Assembly (NCBI GenBank): GCA_019239825.1
Contig: JAFAZK010000020.1
Coordinates: 1 to 46,156 of the forward strand
Direction: 5' to 3'
From: Verrucomicrobiota bacterium
GTDB taxonomy: Bacteria; Verrucomicrobiota; Verrucomicrobiia; Chthoniobacterales; JAFAMB01
Length of the DNA: 46,156 nt
Positions 1 to 8,304 of the stretch are shown here, one piece after another. The first letter of the stretch is position 1. Every line of letters starts with the position of its first letter. Below the pieces are notes generated by a model. The model was given only the letters and a program-made list of their open reading frames with translations, ran no database searches and was not told where the DNA came from. The translations under genes were made by a program, and so were the position numbers.

Positions 1-1189
1 TGTGCGCAACTATCTGGGGCGCATTGAGCAGCTGGAACGGGAGAACGCGGATCTCCAGCAAAAGAATGAATTGCTGCAGCAGGAGCGCGAGGCTGCCGAA
101 CTCGAAGTCGAACGATTGACCGCTGAGAAAATGACTCGGATTGCGTCGGTCGAGGCAGTCGAGTTGAATCTGCGCCAGTTGCGTAGGCAGTTAACCGAGC
201 ACCAGGAGCAACGGGGAGAACAAGAGGTAAAATCGACCCAGTTCCGTTTGCGATTGGACAGTTTGCTAGAGCAAACTCACCGGCGTTATCAAACCGATCT
301 GAACACGTTTCAGCCGGAATGGGAGTCGTTCCTCAAGTCGCTAAAAGAGCAACGGAGTCGATTGAAGTCGGGAATGGAGACAGAGTTGCCAGACGGGCTA
401 GTCAGCATTGAGGAGCTGCGAGAGGAAGACTGGGAAGTAACCAAGGCCATCGTGAGCGAAATGACCGAACGGCTGGATGGCATGGGCCCGGTTAACCTGG
501 AATCAATCCAGGAGTATGACGAGTTGGAAGAGCGGCAGCGTTTTCTCGACGAACAACACAACGATCTGGTTAAGGCGAAAGGGGAACTCCTTGATATCAT
601 CAACCAGATCAATGCGACTACCCAGCGTTTGTTCGCTGAAACCTTCGAACAAGTCCGCCAGAACTTTCAAGAGATGTTCACTGAGCTGTTTGGCGGTGGT
701 AAAGCCAACTTGCTGCTAGTGGACGATGCCGATCCTTTGGAAAGCGGTATTGAGATCATTGCCAAACCGCCTGGCAAACAGTTGCAATCGATCACGCTGT
801 TGTCGGGTGGCGAGAAGACCATGACCGCGGTTTCGTTGCTATTCGCGATCTACATGGTTAAGCCGAGTCCATTCTGTGTCTTGGACGAGATGGATGCACC
901 GCTGGACGAATCAAACATAAATCGGTTCATCAAAATTCTAGATCGGTTTGTCCATCAAAGTCAGTTTGTGGTGATCACTCACAACAAGCGGACCATCGCT
1001 AAAGCGGATGTGCTCTACGGTGTGACCATGGAAGAGCACGGCATCAGTAAGCTGGTTGGTGTCCGGTTGACCAAACGAGAGGATGCACCGGCACCGGTTG
1101 AAGGGTCAGAAACGGTTGAGGCGTCGAGCGTAACAAAGGAAGAACCCGTCAGTGCTGGAATAGACGAACCGAGCCAGCCGGAGGGCTAG
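1..1189 (+). CDS. smc: Chromosome partition protein SMC, C-terminal part (cut by window edge)
   Basis: SMC is the ATPase of the condensin complex that compacts and separates chromosomes. Only about the last 395 residues are present; the ATP-binding head, hinge and first coiled coil lie left of the window, so the first in-frame GTG at position 2 is not the true start. Visible are the returning coiled coil (about residues 1-210 of the fragment, rich in E, Q, L and R), the ABC signature LLSGGEKTM, the Walker B/D-loop segment FCVLDEMDAPLDE, and the switch histidine in VVITHNKRTI. A charged tail of about 35 residues rich in E, P and S follows the head and is probably disordered. The gene ends before a large palindromic repeat. 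Identification is firm because the signature and Walker B order is diagnostic for SMC. Confidence 0.95.
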   Translation, partial: VRNYLGRIEQLERENADLQQKNELLQQEREAAELEVERLTAEKMTRIASVEAVELNLRQLRRQLTEHQEQRGEQEVKSTQFRLRLDSLLEQTHRRYQTDLNTFQPEWESFLKSLKEQRSRLKSGMETELPDGLVSIEELREEDWEVTKAIVSEMTERLDGMGPVNLESIQEYDELEERQRFLDEQHNDLVKAKGELLDIINQINATTQRLFAETFEQVRQNFQEMFTELFGGGKANLLLVDDADPLESGIEIIAKPPGKQLQSITLLSGGEKTMTAVSLLFAIYMVKPSPFCVLDEMDAPLDESNINRFIKILDRFVHQSQFVVITHNKRTIAKADVLYGVTMEEHGISKLVGVRLTKREDAPAPVEGSETVEASSVTKEEPVSAGIDEPSQPEG

Positions 1190-1254
1190 GTAAAATCATT
1201 CATCGGTCTCGTCTTCGAAAGGTGTTTCTGGCTCAGCGCTTGATCTGTGCCATA

Positions 1255-1489
1255 GCCTGGAGGGGAGCCGCTTTGGCACGTCTGAGACGACCTCGCTACA
1301 TTTCTTCTCGGTGCCCCATATCTCCAAGAGAGGTTTTCAACAGGCGGCTCCCGCAAATAACCCATGGCGTGGCAACGCTCTGAGACGTTCGCGGGAGCCG
1401 CTTGTTTTCGCACCTTTCCGCGGCACCAACATTGAGGCGAAGGTTGCGAGGGTGGCGAGACACGCTCCAAGGCGCCTCCCCTCCAGGCG
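1255..1489. repeat. Four-arm palindromic repeat, family 1, copy A
   Basis: This is the first of three related intergenic elements (others at 10383-10638 and 15387-15679). The outer left arm GCCTGGAGGGGAGCCGCTTT (from 1255) has an inverted partner ending CTCCCCTCCAGGCG (to 1489). Two inner arms, CAGGCGGCTCCCGC (1341-1354) and TTCGCGGGAGCCGCTTG (from about 1388), are inverted to each other. The sequence between arms is not conserved between copies. It fills most of the gap between smc and the OpgD-like gene. No convincing coding frame lies inside; the short frames across it are by-products of the palindrome. It may be a non-autonomous mobile element or a REP-like structure. Confidence 0.8.
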
Positions 1490-1720
1490 ATGGACCTTTA
1501 GAAATCGCTTCAACTCGCCGTTGTCTCGTGGACGACGACGAGAACGACATCTGTAAGCGGTCAACGGCGAACCGCGCAGCCTCACTTGAAAATGTGGCCG
1601 ATCGCCGCTAACACTAGGCTTTCTTGCTCGGCGGTATGTTTTCAGACGATGCGAATAATCTTTGGCTATCTTTCGTCGATCCTTCCCGGGTAAGCCTTTG
1701 TCATCGCAGGAATTAACTTC
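1490..1720. other. Intergenic region upstream of the OpgD-like gene
   Basis: About 230 bases between the repeat and the start of the OpgD-like gene. I see no gene, no RNA fold and no clear sigma-70 promoter. GCAGGA near 1705-1710 is a reasonable ribosome binding site, about 10 bases before the ATG at 1721. Confidence 0.4.
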
Positions 1721-3343
1721 ATGATTGATCGCCGCACTTTTATCGTTTCGGCCGGAGCAACGGCCGCTTTGGCCGCATTAGGTATCAGGTCGTCGGCTGA
1801 CCCGGTACCCTCCCTGAAATTTGGAGGTGGTAAGCCATTCTCGTTCGACGAACTAATCAGCCGGGCCAAGGAGCTGGCTAGCCGTCCGTACGAGCAAGGT
1901 AAGGGGCCTTCAGACGAAGTTCTTAACAAGATCGACTATGACGCGCTCAGTAAAATCCATTTCAAGCCGGAGTATGCGCTCTTTGCGAATGGTCCTGGGC
2001 AATTTCCAATAACGTTCTTCCCTCTGGGACTCTATTCGCGAACTCCGGTGCAGATGCACGTCATCGACAACACTCCCTCCGGTTCGATGGCTCACGAGAT
2101 CATTTACGATGCCGCCTATTTTGATATGCCTGCGGATAGCCCTTTACGGCGTCTCTCGGAAGGCAGTGGGTTTGCGGGGTTCCGGATACAAGAGAGCCGT
2201 CTGGGAGACCAGTCAAAATTGGATTGGAAAAAGAACGACTGGGCCGCATTTCTTGGGGCTTCTTATTTTCGAGCCATTGGAGAGCTTTACCAATACGGTC
2301 TATCGGCGCGCGGGATTGCGATTAATACGACCCTGCCGGACCAGCCGGAGGAGTTCCCCAATTTTACCGAATTCTATTTCGAAACGCCCAAGTCCGATGG
2401 GGATCTGATGACAGTTTATGCGATGCTGAATGGACCGAGCATAGCCGGTGCGTACCGATTCGATTTACACCGGACTAAGGGCGTCGTTATGGAGGTGGAG
2501 ACCGCGCTTTTCTTGAGAAAAGACGTGGAACGACTCGGGATTGCGCCGGCAACTTCGATGTATTGGTTTTCGGAAACCAAGAAGCCGACCGCTATCGATT
2601 GGCGGCCGGAAGTGCATGATTCCGACGGGTTGGCGATGTGGACCAGCGCCGGTGAACATCTCTGGCGGCCGTTGAACGATCCCCACCACGTCGAAGCCTC
2701 GGCTTTCAGTGACACTGATCCTCGCGGATTTGGACTGCTGCAACGGGACCGCAATTTTGACCATTATCTAGACGGCGTGTTTTATGATCGCCGCCCCAGT
2801 TTGTGGATCGAACCGTTAAACCCGTTTGGGAAGGGTGCGATTCAACTGATCGAGATCCCGACCGAGGACGAGATTCACGATAACATCGTTGCGATGTGGG
2901 TCCCGACTGACCCCGCTAAGGCAGGTAGTTCTTATCGTTTACGGTACCGGCTCCACTGGCTGGCCGATGAGCCGTTTCCAACGCCTCTTGCTCGTTGCGT
3001 TGCGACCCGAATGGGTAATGGGGGGGTCCCAGGTCAGCCTCGCCCACAAGGAGTGCGCAAGTTCATGGTCGAGTTTTTGGGAGGACCATTGGCTGATCTC
3101 CCTTTTGGGGTAAAACCTGAGCCCGTGCTGTGGGCGTCTCGCGGTACCTTTTCTTATATTTTCACCGAAGCTGTTCCCGACGGAGTTTCTGGACACTGGC
3201 GCGCGCAGTTCGATCTGACTGCTACCGGGAATGATCCAGTCGACATGAAGCTTTATCTAAAGAACGGCGATAAGGTTCTTTCCGAGACCTGGGTGTACCA
3301 GTACTTGCCTTTCCCCACCGGTGGGATGGGACAGGTATGGTAG
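1721..3343 (+). CDS. Glucan biosynthesis protein of the OpgG/OpgD (MdoG/MdoD) family, Tat-exported
   Basis: Periplasmic protein of the family that shapes osmoregulated periplasmic glucans; E. coli members are now placed among beta-1,2-glucan hydrolases (GH186). At 540 residues it has the usual full length. The N-terminus carries a twin-arginine motif (DRRTFIVSAGATAALAALG, residues 3-21), which resembles OpgD more than OpgG, so export should be by Tat. The body shows the typical family start (FSFDELISRAKELASRPY) and DPRGFGLLQRDRNFDHYLD. The start is the ATG at 1721 with GCAGGA upstream. No glucosyltransferase opgH partner is in the window, so its partner is elsewhere or it acts alone on another glucan. 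The family call is strong; choosing D over G is less sure. Confidence 0.88.
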   Translation: MIDRRTFIVSAGATAALAALGIRSSADPVPSLKFGGGKPFSFDELISRAKELASRPYEQGKGPSDEVLNKIDYDALSKIHFKPEYALFANGPGQFPITFFPLGLYSRTPVQMHVIDNTPSGSMAHEIIYDAAYFDMPADSPLRRLSEGSGFAGFRIQESRLGDQSKLDWKKNDWAAFLGASYFRAIGELYQYGLSARGIAINTTLPDQPEEFPNFTEFYFETPKSDGDLMTVYAMLNGPSIAGAYRFDLHRTKGVVMEVETALFLRKDVERLGIAPATSMYWFSETKKPTAIDWRPEVHDSDGLAMWTSAGEHLWRPLNDPHHVEASAFSDTDPRGFGLLQRDRNFDHYLDGVFYDRRPSLWIEPLNPFGKGAIQLIEIPTEDEIHDNIVAMWVPTDPAKAGSSYRLRYRLHWLADEPFPTPLARCVATRMGNGGVPGQPRPQGVRKFMVEFLGGPLADLPFGVKPEPVLWASRGTFSYIFTEAVPDGVSGHWRAQFDLTATGNDPVDMKLYLKNGDKVLSETWVYQYLPFPTGGMGQVW

Positions 3344-3349
3344 CGGGAA

Positions 3350-3467
3350 GTTCTAAGTTTTAGGTTCTGCACGCTATGAACGTCGAAAACCGAGGACACT
3401 TGTGGACCGCCGATCTCGCTAAGCCGGTGGCACAACCTTAGACCTAAAAACTTAGAGCCTAGAACCC
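3350..3467. repeat. Inverted repeat, family 3, copy 1
   Basis: The left arm GTTCTAAGTTTTAGGTTCT (3350-3368) is the near-perfect reverse complement of AGACCTAAAAACTTAGAGC..AGAACCC (3440-3467), with about 70 bases between. A second copy of the same family is at 22901-23020. It lies between convergent genes, and its right arm contains the stop codon of the Gfo/Idh gene. It could form a strong hairpin in both transcripts, but has no U-tract typical of an intrinsic terminator. Confidence 0.8.
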
Positions 3468-4567
3468 ACCGTAACTTCCTTGCCCAACTGGCTTGAGCGA
3501 TAGATCGCGTCTAGCATCTCCATAAGTTGGATGGCTTGGCTCGAGTTGTTGATGGCAGCTTCTTCGCCGCGAAGACAACGGAGGAAGTTGGTCGATTGTT
3601 CGCGAAACTCATATTCTCGTAAAGCCGCCCCTCGTACATCTTGTACAGCAACGTCAACTTTTGCGGGCACTCCCTGTTGTTCCTCGAAGAATACGATCGG
3701 CGAAGGAAAATTGTCGGTGTCCGCTTCAAAGGCGTCGATGATTTTGATCGATCCCTTGGGTCCGTAAACTAGTGTCGACAGCAACGAACGGCCGCGCTTC
3801 GTGCTAAGTGGGATATCGTCCTGCAAATTTGCTGCCCAGGAGACCTTAAACTGCAGAGTTGCACCGTTCTCGAACCGGATCATCCCAAAGCCGTTATCCT
3901 CGACATCGAAAACGTTGTTCTTAACCAGTTGCGGGAACTTTTGGTAGGTCTGCGCGGATATTGCGCGCGGTTGTGGCGTTCCCATTAAGTACCAGGCAGC
4001 GTCAATCGCGTGGACGCCAAGATCGATGATGGCGCCGCCGCCGGCCTTGGATCGCTCTGTGAACCAGCCGTCGACACCATCTGGCGTTCCCCGCGACCGA
4101 ACCCAACTGGTCTCAGCGAAATAGACTTCGCCCAATCGCCGTTCTTTCACGAGTTTTTTGGCCGCTTGCATCCCCGGCGAAAACCGCATCTGGCGGCCAA
4201 AATAGTAAACGAGACCGCGCTTTTGGGCTTCTTCGTGTAGCGTCAGCATCTGAGCCGCGTTCATGGTTGGCGGCTTTTCGCACAAGACATGTTTGCCGGC
4301 CTGTAATGCTTGTAAGGAAAACGGATAATGGAGCGCATTCGGAAGACAAATCACGACTGCATCCAGAGCGGGATCCGCTAGCATCTCTTTGAAATCTGTA
4401 AAGACTCGCGCAGGTCGAAATGCTGTAACGAAGTTTTCGAGACGTTCCTGGTTGAGGTCACAAGCAGAATACACGGTACCTAAGGAACACGCGATAACTC
4501 CTTCTGCGTGACGTTCTCCAGGCCAACCCAGGCCGACGATTCCGATGTTTGGGAGCGATGCAGTCAT
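3452..4567 (-). CDS. Gfo/Idh/MocA-family NAD(P)-dependent oxidoreductase
   Basis: A 371-residue sugar or cyclitol dehydrogenase-like protein. The N-terminal Rossmann fold has the nucleotide motif GIVGLGWPGERHAEG (residues 9-23). The family signature EKPPTMN follows around residue 97, and the C-terminal half has the usual alpha/beta substrate domain including GGGAIIDLGVHAIDAAWYLMG. The catalytic lysine is the one in the EKP motif. The start is the ATG at 4567. It is a single gene with no operon partner, and the substrate cannot be read from sequence. The last residues, GSRL, and the stop codon lie inside the right arm of the inverted repeat at 3350-3467, so the natural C-terminus was probably remodelled by that element. 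Confidence 0.9.
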   Translation of the reverse strand: MTASLPNIGIVGLGWPGERHAEGVIACSLGTVYSACDLNQERLENFVTAFRPARVFTDFKEMLADPALDAVVICLPNALHYPFSLQALQAGKHVLCEKPPTMNAAQMLTLHEEAQKRGLVYYFGRQMRFSPGMQAAKKLVKERRLGEVYFAETSWVRSRGTPDGVDGWFTERSKAGGGAIIDLGVHAIDAAWYLMGTPQPRAISAQTYQKFPQLVKNNVFDVEDNGFGMIRFENGATLQFKVSWAANLQDDIPLSTKRGRSLLSTLVYGPKGSIKIIDAFEADTDNFPSPIVFFEEQQGVPAKVDVAVQDVRGAALREYEFREQSTNFLRCLRGEEAAINNSSQAIQLMEMLDAIYRSSQLGKEVTVGSRL

Positions 4568-4661
4568 CCTAACGAATGACTAAACCACGAATGGCCGCGA
4601 ATCGACACACGAAATGCCGAGTGTTCTACTGACGGGACGCGAAACAGGTTTGATCGACTCG

Positions 4662-4763
4662 CCCTGGTAGGGGCGAGCGCCTGCTCGTCCGAAATCTTTT
4701 GTTGGAGAGACGCGGAACCCGCGGACAACGTGCCGGACGAGCGGGAGCTCGTCCCTACCGGGG
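4662..4763. repeat. Inverted repeat with GGTAGGG-CGAGC arms
   Basis: CTGGTAGGGGCGAGCGCC followed by TGCTCGTCCG (4664-4691) is the near-perfect inverse of CCGGACGAGCGGGAGCTC followed by GTCCCTACCGG (4733-4761); the loop is about 40 bases. It fills most of the gap between ispG and the Gfo/Idh gene, downstream of ispG on the minus strand. No gene is seen in 4568-4792. It resembles family 2 elsewhere in the window (TTGGTAGGGCGAG) but has different inner sequence. Confidence 0.75.
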
Positions 4764-4792
4764 ATGTCCTGTCCAGAACCTTCGCTCCTGGA

Positions 4793-6640
4793 CTACGCCA
4801 TCACTTCGGCAGCTTCAACCGGCTTCTCAACCCAACGGCCGTGCTCTTTGATTAGATCGACCAAACGATCGACAGCCTCCGCTTCGGGGATATTGAATTT
4901 TACGGCGGTCTTACCGACGTAAAGATTCACCTTGCCGGGAGCGCCTCCGACATAACCAAAATCGGCGTCGGCCATTTCGCCTGGACCATTTACGATGCAG
5001 CCCATGATCGCGATCTTGACGCCTTTTAGATGGGTGGTTGCGGCTTTGATTCGGCCGGTGGTGGTTTGAAGATTGAACAACGTTCGGCCGCAGGAAGGGC
5101 AGGCAACGTAATCGGTCTTGAAGATCCGGCTGCCCGAAGCCTGCAAAATGTTGTAGGCGAGACGCAGGGATTGGCCAGGCGCTTGTTCCCCCTGTACCAG
5201 GATCGCGTCACCGATGCCGTCGCAGATCATGGCACCCAGATTAGTGGCCGATTCCAGCAATGTTTGTACGAAATCCTTTTGAGCGTCCGAAGACGGGACG
5301 AGGGTATCCTTCAGCAAGATCGAATGCCGGCTCTGCAATTGAGCCGTCAGCAATCGAAATGCGGTGATTGTCGGTAAGCCGATGTGATCCAAGACCGTCA
5401 CCAGACAAGGTTGAGGTTTGCCGTTGATCTCAGCGATCTTGGCGCTATCTCTCGGATCCACGGCCACCACACCGGAGTCTTCAACGACGATTTCCGGTTG
5501 GAAGTCACCCATTTTGTCGACCTTATGAGCAATCTTTTCAAAGTTGGCCCGAGATATGGCCACTCGAATCAATTCCTCACCGCCGAGATCAACTCCGTTT
5601 AAATGAATTGTTTCGGTTTCTCTTTTCTCGAAGTGAAACGGATCGTAAGGCAGCGCATAGGTACGTGATTGGCTGTCGTTCTCCGACTTCTCTCCGTCAT
5701 CTGAAACTCCCGAAGCTACGTCGGACAAGCCGGCGTTCCCGGCGCTCACGGCGTTATACCGGAGGACTAGCGCTTGGGCGACGGGAATCTCATGGACACT
5801 ATCCTCGGTTAAAGAGACGCGGATTGTATCGCCGAGGCCGTCGGCTAACAATGAACCAATACCGATGGCGCTCTTGATCCGGCCATCTTCGCCATCACCG
5901 GCCTCGGTGACGCCAAGATGGAGCGGATAATTCCAATCCACCCCTTCCGTATACAATCGAGAGACCAGCAGCCGATAGGCACAGATCATCACCTTCGGGT
6001 TGCTGGCCTTCATCGAGAAAATAAAATCGTGATAACCCAGGTCGCGAGCAATGCGCGCGAATTCTAAGGCACTCTCCACCATCCCAAGGGGAGTATCACC
6101 GTACCGGTTCATGATACGGTCACTCAGTGAACCGTGATTAGTACCGATCCGGATGCTGATTCCGCGTTCTTGGCACAACTTGACCAGCGGAGTGAAGCGA
6201 CCTCGGATGCGCTCCAGTTCTTCTTCGTATTGCTGGTCGGAGTATTCTTTGACGACAAACTTTTTCGAGTCCGCATAGTTGCCGGGATTGATCCGAACCT
6301 TTTCAACCCACTGCGCGGCTTCAAAGGCAGCTTCCGGCTTGAAGTGGATATCGGCCACAATGGGCACATCGCATCCGCGCTCGAGCAATCCCCGTTTAAT
6401 CAACTGTAAGTTCTTGGCGTCCTTCACTGTCGGGGCGGTGATTCGAACGATTTCACAACCGACTTGCACCAAGTCCAGCGTCTGCTCAATGCAGGTCTCG
6501 GTATCCATGGTGTCGCAGGTCAACATGGATTGGACCCGGATCGGATTGCGGCCGCCAACGCCAACGTTGCCGACCTTAACTTCGCGAGTAAGCCGTCTGT
6601 GATACACCCATGGATCCGGACAGTAGGCTGGATTCTTCAT
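4793..6640 (-). CDS. ispG: 4-hydroxy-3-methylbut-2-en-1-yl diphosphate synthase (long chlamydial/plant-type IspG)
   Basis: IspG reduces MEcPP to HMBPP, the sixth step of the MEP isoprenoid pathway, using a [4Fe-4S] cluster. The protein has 615 residues against about 370 in E. coli, because of the extra middle domain known in Chlamydia, Bacteroidetes and plants. Order: TIM barrel (about 15-290, with TCDTMDTETC at 41-50 and KVRINPGNY at 114-122), insert domain (about 330-500), cluster domain (about 505-600). Cluster ligands are Cys514 and Cys517 (CPSCGRT), Cys548 and Glu555 (GCIVNGPGE). The linker at 296-325 is rich in S, G, D and N, and residues 296-303 are encoded by a 24-base motif that recurs in an intergenic palindrome. 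Its ATG shares one base with the rseP stop (TGATG), so translation is probably coupled. Confidence 0.96.
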   Translation of the reverse strand: MKNPAYCPDPWVYHRRLTREVKVGNVGVGGRNPIRVQSMLTCDTMDTETCIEQTLDLVQVGCEIVRITAPTVKDAKNLQLIKRGLLERGCDVPIVADIHFKPEAAFEAAQWVEKVRINPGNYADSKKFVVKEYSDQQYEEELERIRGRFTPLVKLCQERGISIRIGTNHGSLSDRIMNRYGDTPLGMVESALEFARIARDLGYHDFIFSMKASNPKVMICAYRLLVSRLYTEGVDWNYPLHLGVTEAGDGEDGRIKSAIGIGSLLADGLGDTIRVSLTEDSVHEIPVAQALVLRYNAVSAGNAGLSDVASGVSDDGEKSENDSQSRTYALPYDPFHFEKRETETIHLNGVDLGGEELIRVAISRANFEKIAHKVDKMGDFQPEIVVEDSGVVAVDPRDSAKIAEINGKPQPCLVTVLDHIGLPTITAFRLLTAQLQSRHSILLKDTLVPSSDAQKDFVQTLLESATNLGAMICDGIGDAILVQGEQAPGQSLRLAYNILQASGSRIFKTDYVACPSCGRTLFNLQTTTGRIKAATTHLKGVKIAIMGCIVNGPGEMADADFGYVGGAPGKVNLYVGKTAVKFNIPEAEAVDRLVDLIKEHGRWVEKPVEAAEVMA

Positions 6641-8298
6641 CAGTTGTCGGAAGGAGCAGGTTGGACGGGATGATTAAAGGCCGGTTTCTGATTTCCGCTA
6701 ACGGAATCCTGCACGTCATAGAAGGAGACGTAGAGCATGAAACCTATCAGCAAGATTGCGCAGGCGCCCTGCAACACTTCCAGCACCCTAATATTGAGCG
6801 GTCGTCGCCGGATTGCCTCCAGGATGGCCAAAAGAATATGTCCACCGTCGAGCACTGGGATCGGCAGCAGATTGATGATGGCCAGGTTGATGTTGAACAC
6901 CACGCTGAACCAGAGAGCTAACTGCCACCCCCATTCGCTTTGAAACAGCAGATAATAGGTCCGCATGATCATCACCGGACCGCTCAGATGCTGGAGCTTA
7001 ATATCCGACTGCGGCGAAAGCAGCGCGCCGATGGTGTTCGTGATCGTTTCGACGCCGGCGACCACCTGTTCAATAGGTGAGATGTGAGCCGTCGTCATTT
7101 TGCCGCCGGCATCCCAAGTGATCCCATCCGTATTCTCTCCCGTATAGAAGCCGATAATCGGGTGCGCTTTTCCTTCTTGAGCAATTGGCCGATCCGGGAT
7201 TGCGGGTCGGATGCGAACCGCCACCGTCTGATTTCCACGCTGAACGGTCAAAGTGAGCACTTTGTCTGGATTGGCGTCGACGTATTGGTTGATCGCGTCG
7301 ATGTCGTAGATCTGCTCGTCATTCAACGCGATGATTTTGTCGCCTTTCTGGAGCTTGGCGACATCCGCAGGGCTGTTTTCGATGACGCCCGAAATCACCA
7401 ATCGGCCCGGCTGCATATCGACCTGAAAGCTGCGTCCGTCGCGAACAACCGTAAGAGGGAGAGCCTGTCCGGAATGTTGCTGCGCCCATTCCGATATCTG
7501 TTTGAGATAATAGATTTTCTGACCGCCGATATCGACGATCTCGTCATTTGCTTGCAAGCCGGCCTTCGCAGCTTCGGAATCGGGCGCCACCTTGGCAACA
7601 ATCGGAGTAATTGCCGGTTGCAGCCCGACTTGGCGCAATGACTTGCGTTCCCAGCCGGAGGTCTCCGGTCTCTCGAAGCCTGAATTGATGGTCAGGGTCT
7701 GATCGCCACGCTGAACTTTAAACGGTATGGTTGCGCCCTCACTGCGGACAACATACCAACCGATACTGTCCACCATCCCATTGAATCGCGTGACGGGGTG
7801 ACCATCGACTTCGAGAACTTTATCACCCGGTTTGAAGCCGGCCTTGGCAGCCGGAACATCGGGCGCGACATAACCGATGGTAGTAGTAGTATCCGCTTCT
7901 GCCATCGGCCTGCCGACGGCCCAGACGATGGTTGCGAAAACCAAGGCCAATAGAAAGCTGAAGAGTGGTCCCGCAGCCGCAACAATGATCTTGTCGAGTG
8001 GTTTGATTGGGGGTAAGTCCGAACCGCTGACCCCGGCTTTGCCTTCGACCGCTTCCATGGTGGCCATCTGAGGTAGCAATACAAATCCGCCGGCCGGAAT
8101 CCACCCGAGACTGAACTCAACGCCTCCTACCGTGCGCTTTAAAATTGGCCGTCCAAACCAGACGCCGAATTTATCTACGTGTAAACCTCGCCAGCGAGCG
8201 GCGAGAAAGTGTCCTAGCTCGTGTACGATGATGAGCAGGTTAAATATGAGTAGGACCTCGAAAACGATCAACCCTACCCTTAAGATATTCAGGATCAT
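6640..8298 (-). CDS. rseP: Site-2 intramembrane metalloprotease RseP, with three PDZ domains
   Basis: Zinc protease of family M50 in the inner membrane that cuts transmembrane substrates such as anti-sigma factors or signal-peptide remnants. The first membrane helix carries HELGH (residues 26-30), and the last third has PVLDGGH (481-487), which supplies the third zinc ligand. Between them I read three PDZ-like repeats: about 140-205 (AAKAGFKPGDKVLEVDG), 232-298 (AAKAGLQANDEIVDIGG) and 299-365 (ADVAKLQKGDKIIALND). E. coli RseP has two, which accounts for the 552 residues here against about 450. Membrane segments lie near 5-25, 103-128, 455-480 and 505-525. It starts 6 bases after the dxr stop and overlaps ispG, so it belongs to the cdsA-dxr-rseP-ispG operon. 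Confidence 0.93.
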   Translation of the reverse strand: MILNILRVGLIVFEVLLIFNLLIIVHELGHFLAARWRGLHVDKFGVWFGRPILKRTVGGVEFSLGWIPAGGFVLLPQMATMEAVEGKAGVSGSDLPPIKPLDKIIVAAAGPLFSFLLALVFATIVWAVGRPMAEADTTTTIGYVAPDVPAAKAGFKPGDKVLEVDGHPVTRFNGMVDSIGWYVVRSEGATIPFKVQRGDQTLTINSGFERPETSGWERKSLRQVGLQPAITPIVAKVAPDSEAAKAGLQANDEIVDIGGQKIYYLKQISEWAQQHSGQALPLTVVRDGRSFQVDMQPGRLVISGVIENSPADVAKLQKGDKIIALNDEQIYDIDAINQYVDANPDKVLTLTVQRGNQTVAVRIRPAIPDRPIAQEGKAHPIIGFYTGENTDGITWDAGGKMTTAHISPIEQVVAGVETITNTIGALLSPQSDIKLQHLSGPVMIMRTYYLLFQSEWGWQLALWFSVVFNINLAIINLLPIPVLDGGHILLAILEAIRRRPLNIRVLEVLQGACAILLIGFMLYVSFYDVQDSVSGNQKPAFNHPVQPAPSDN

Positions 8299-8304
8299 AT
8301 TCTG

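Noticed and set aside
1186..1611. Several overlapping short frames across the family 1 repeat
   Set aside because: They come from the palindromic arms and the GC-rich spacer, differ between repeat copies, and resemble nothing.
7084..7641. A 185-codon plus-strand frame inside rseP
   Set aside because: It is antisense to the three-PDZ protease, whose motifs and conserved length are clear; the frame has no recognisable domain.
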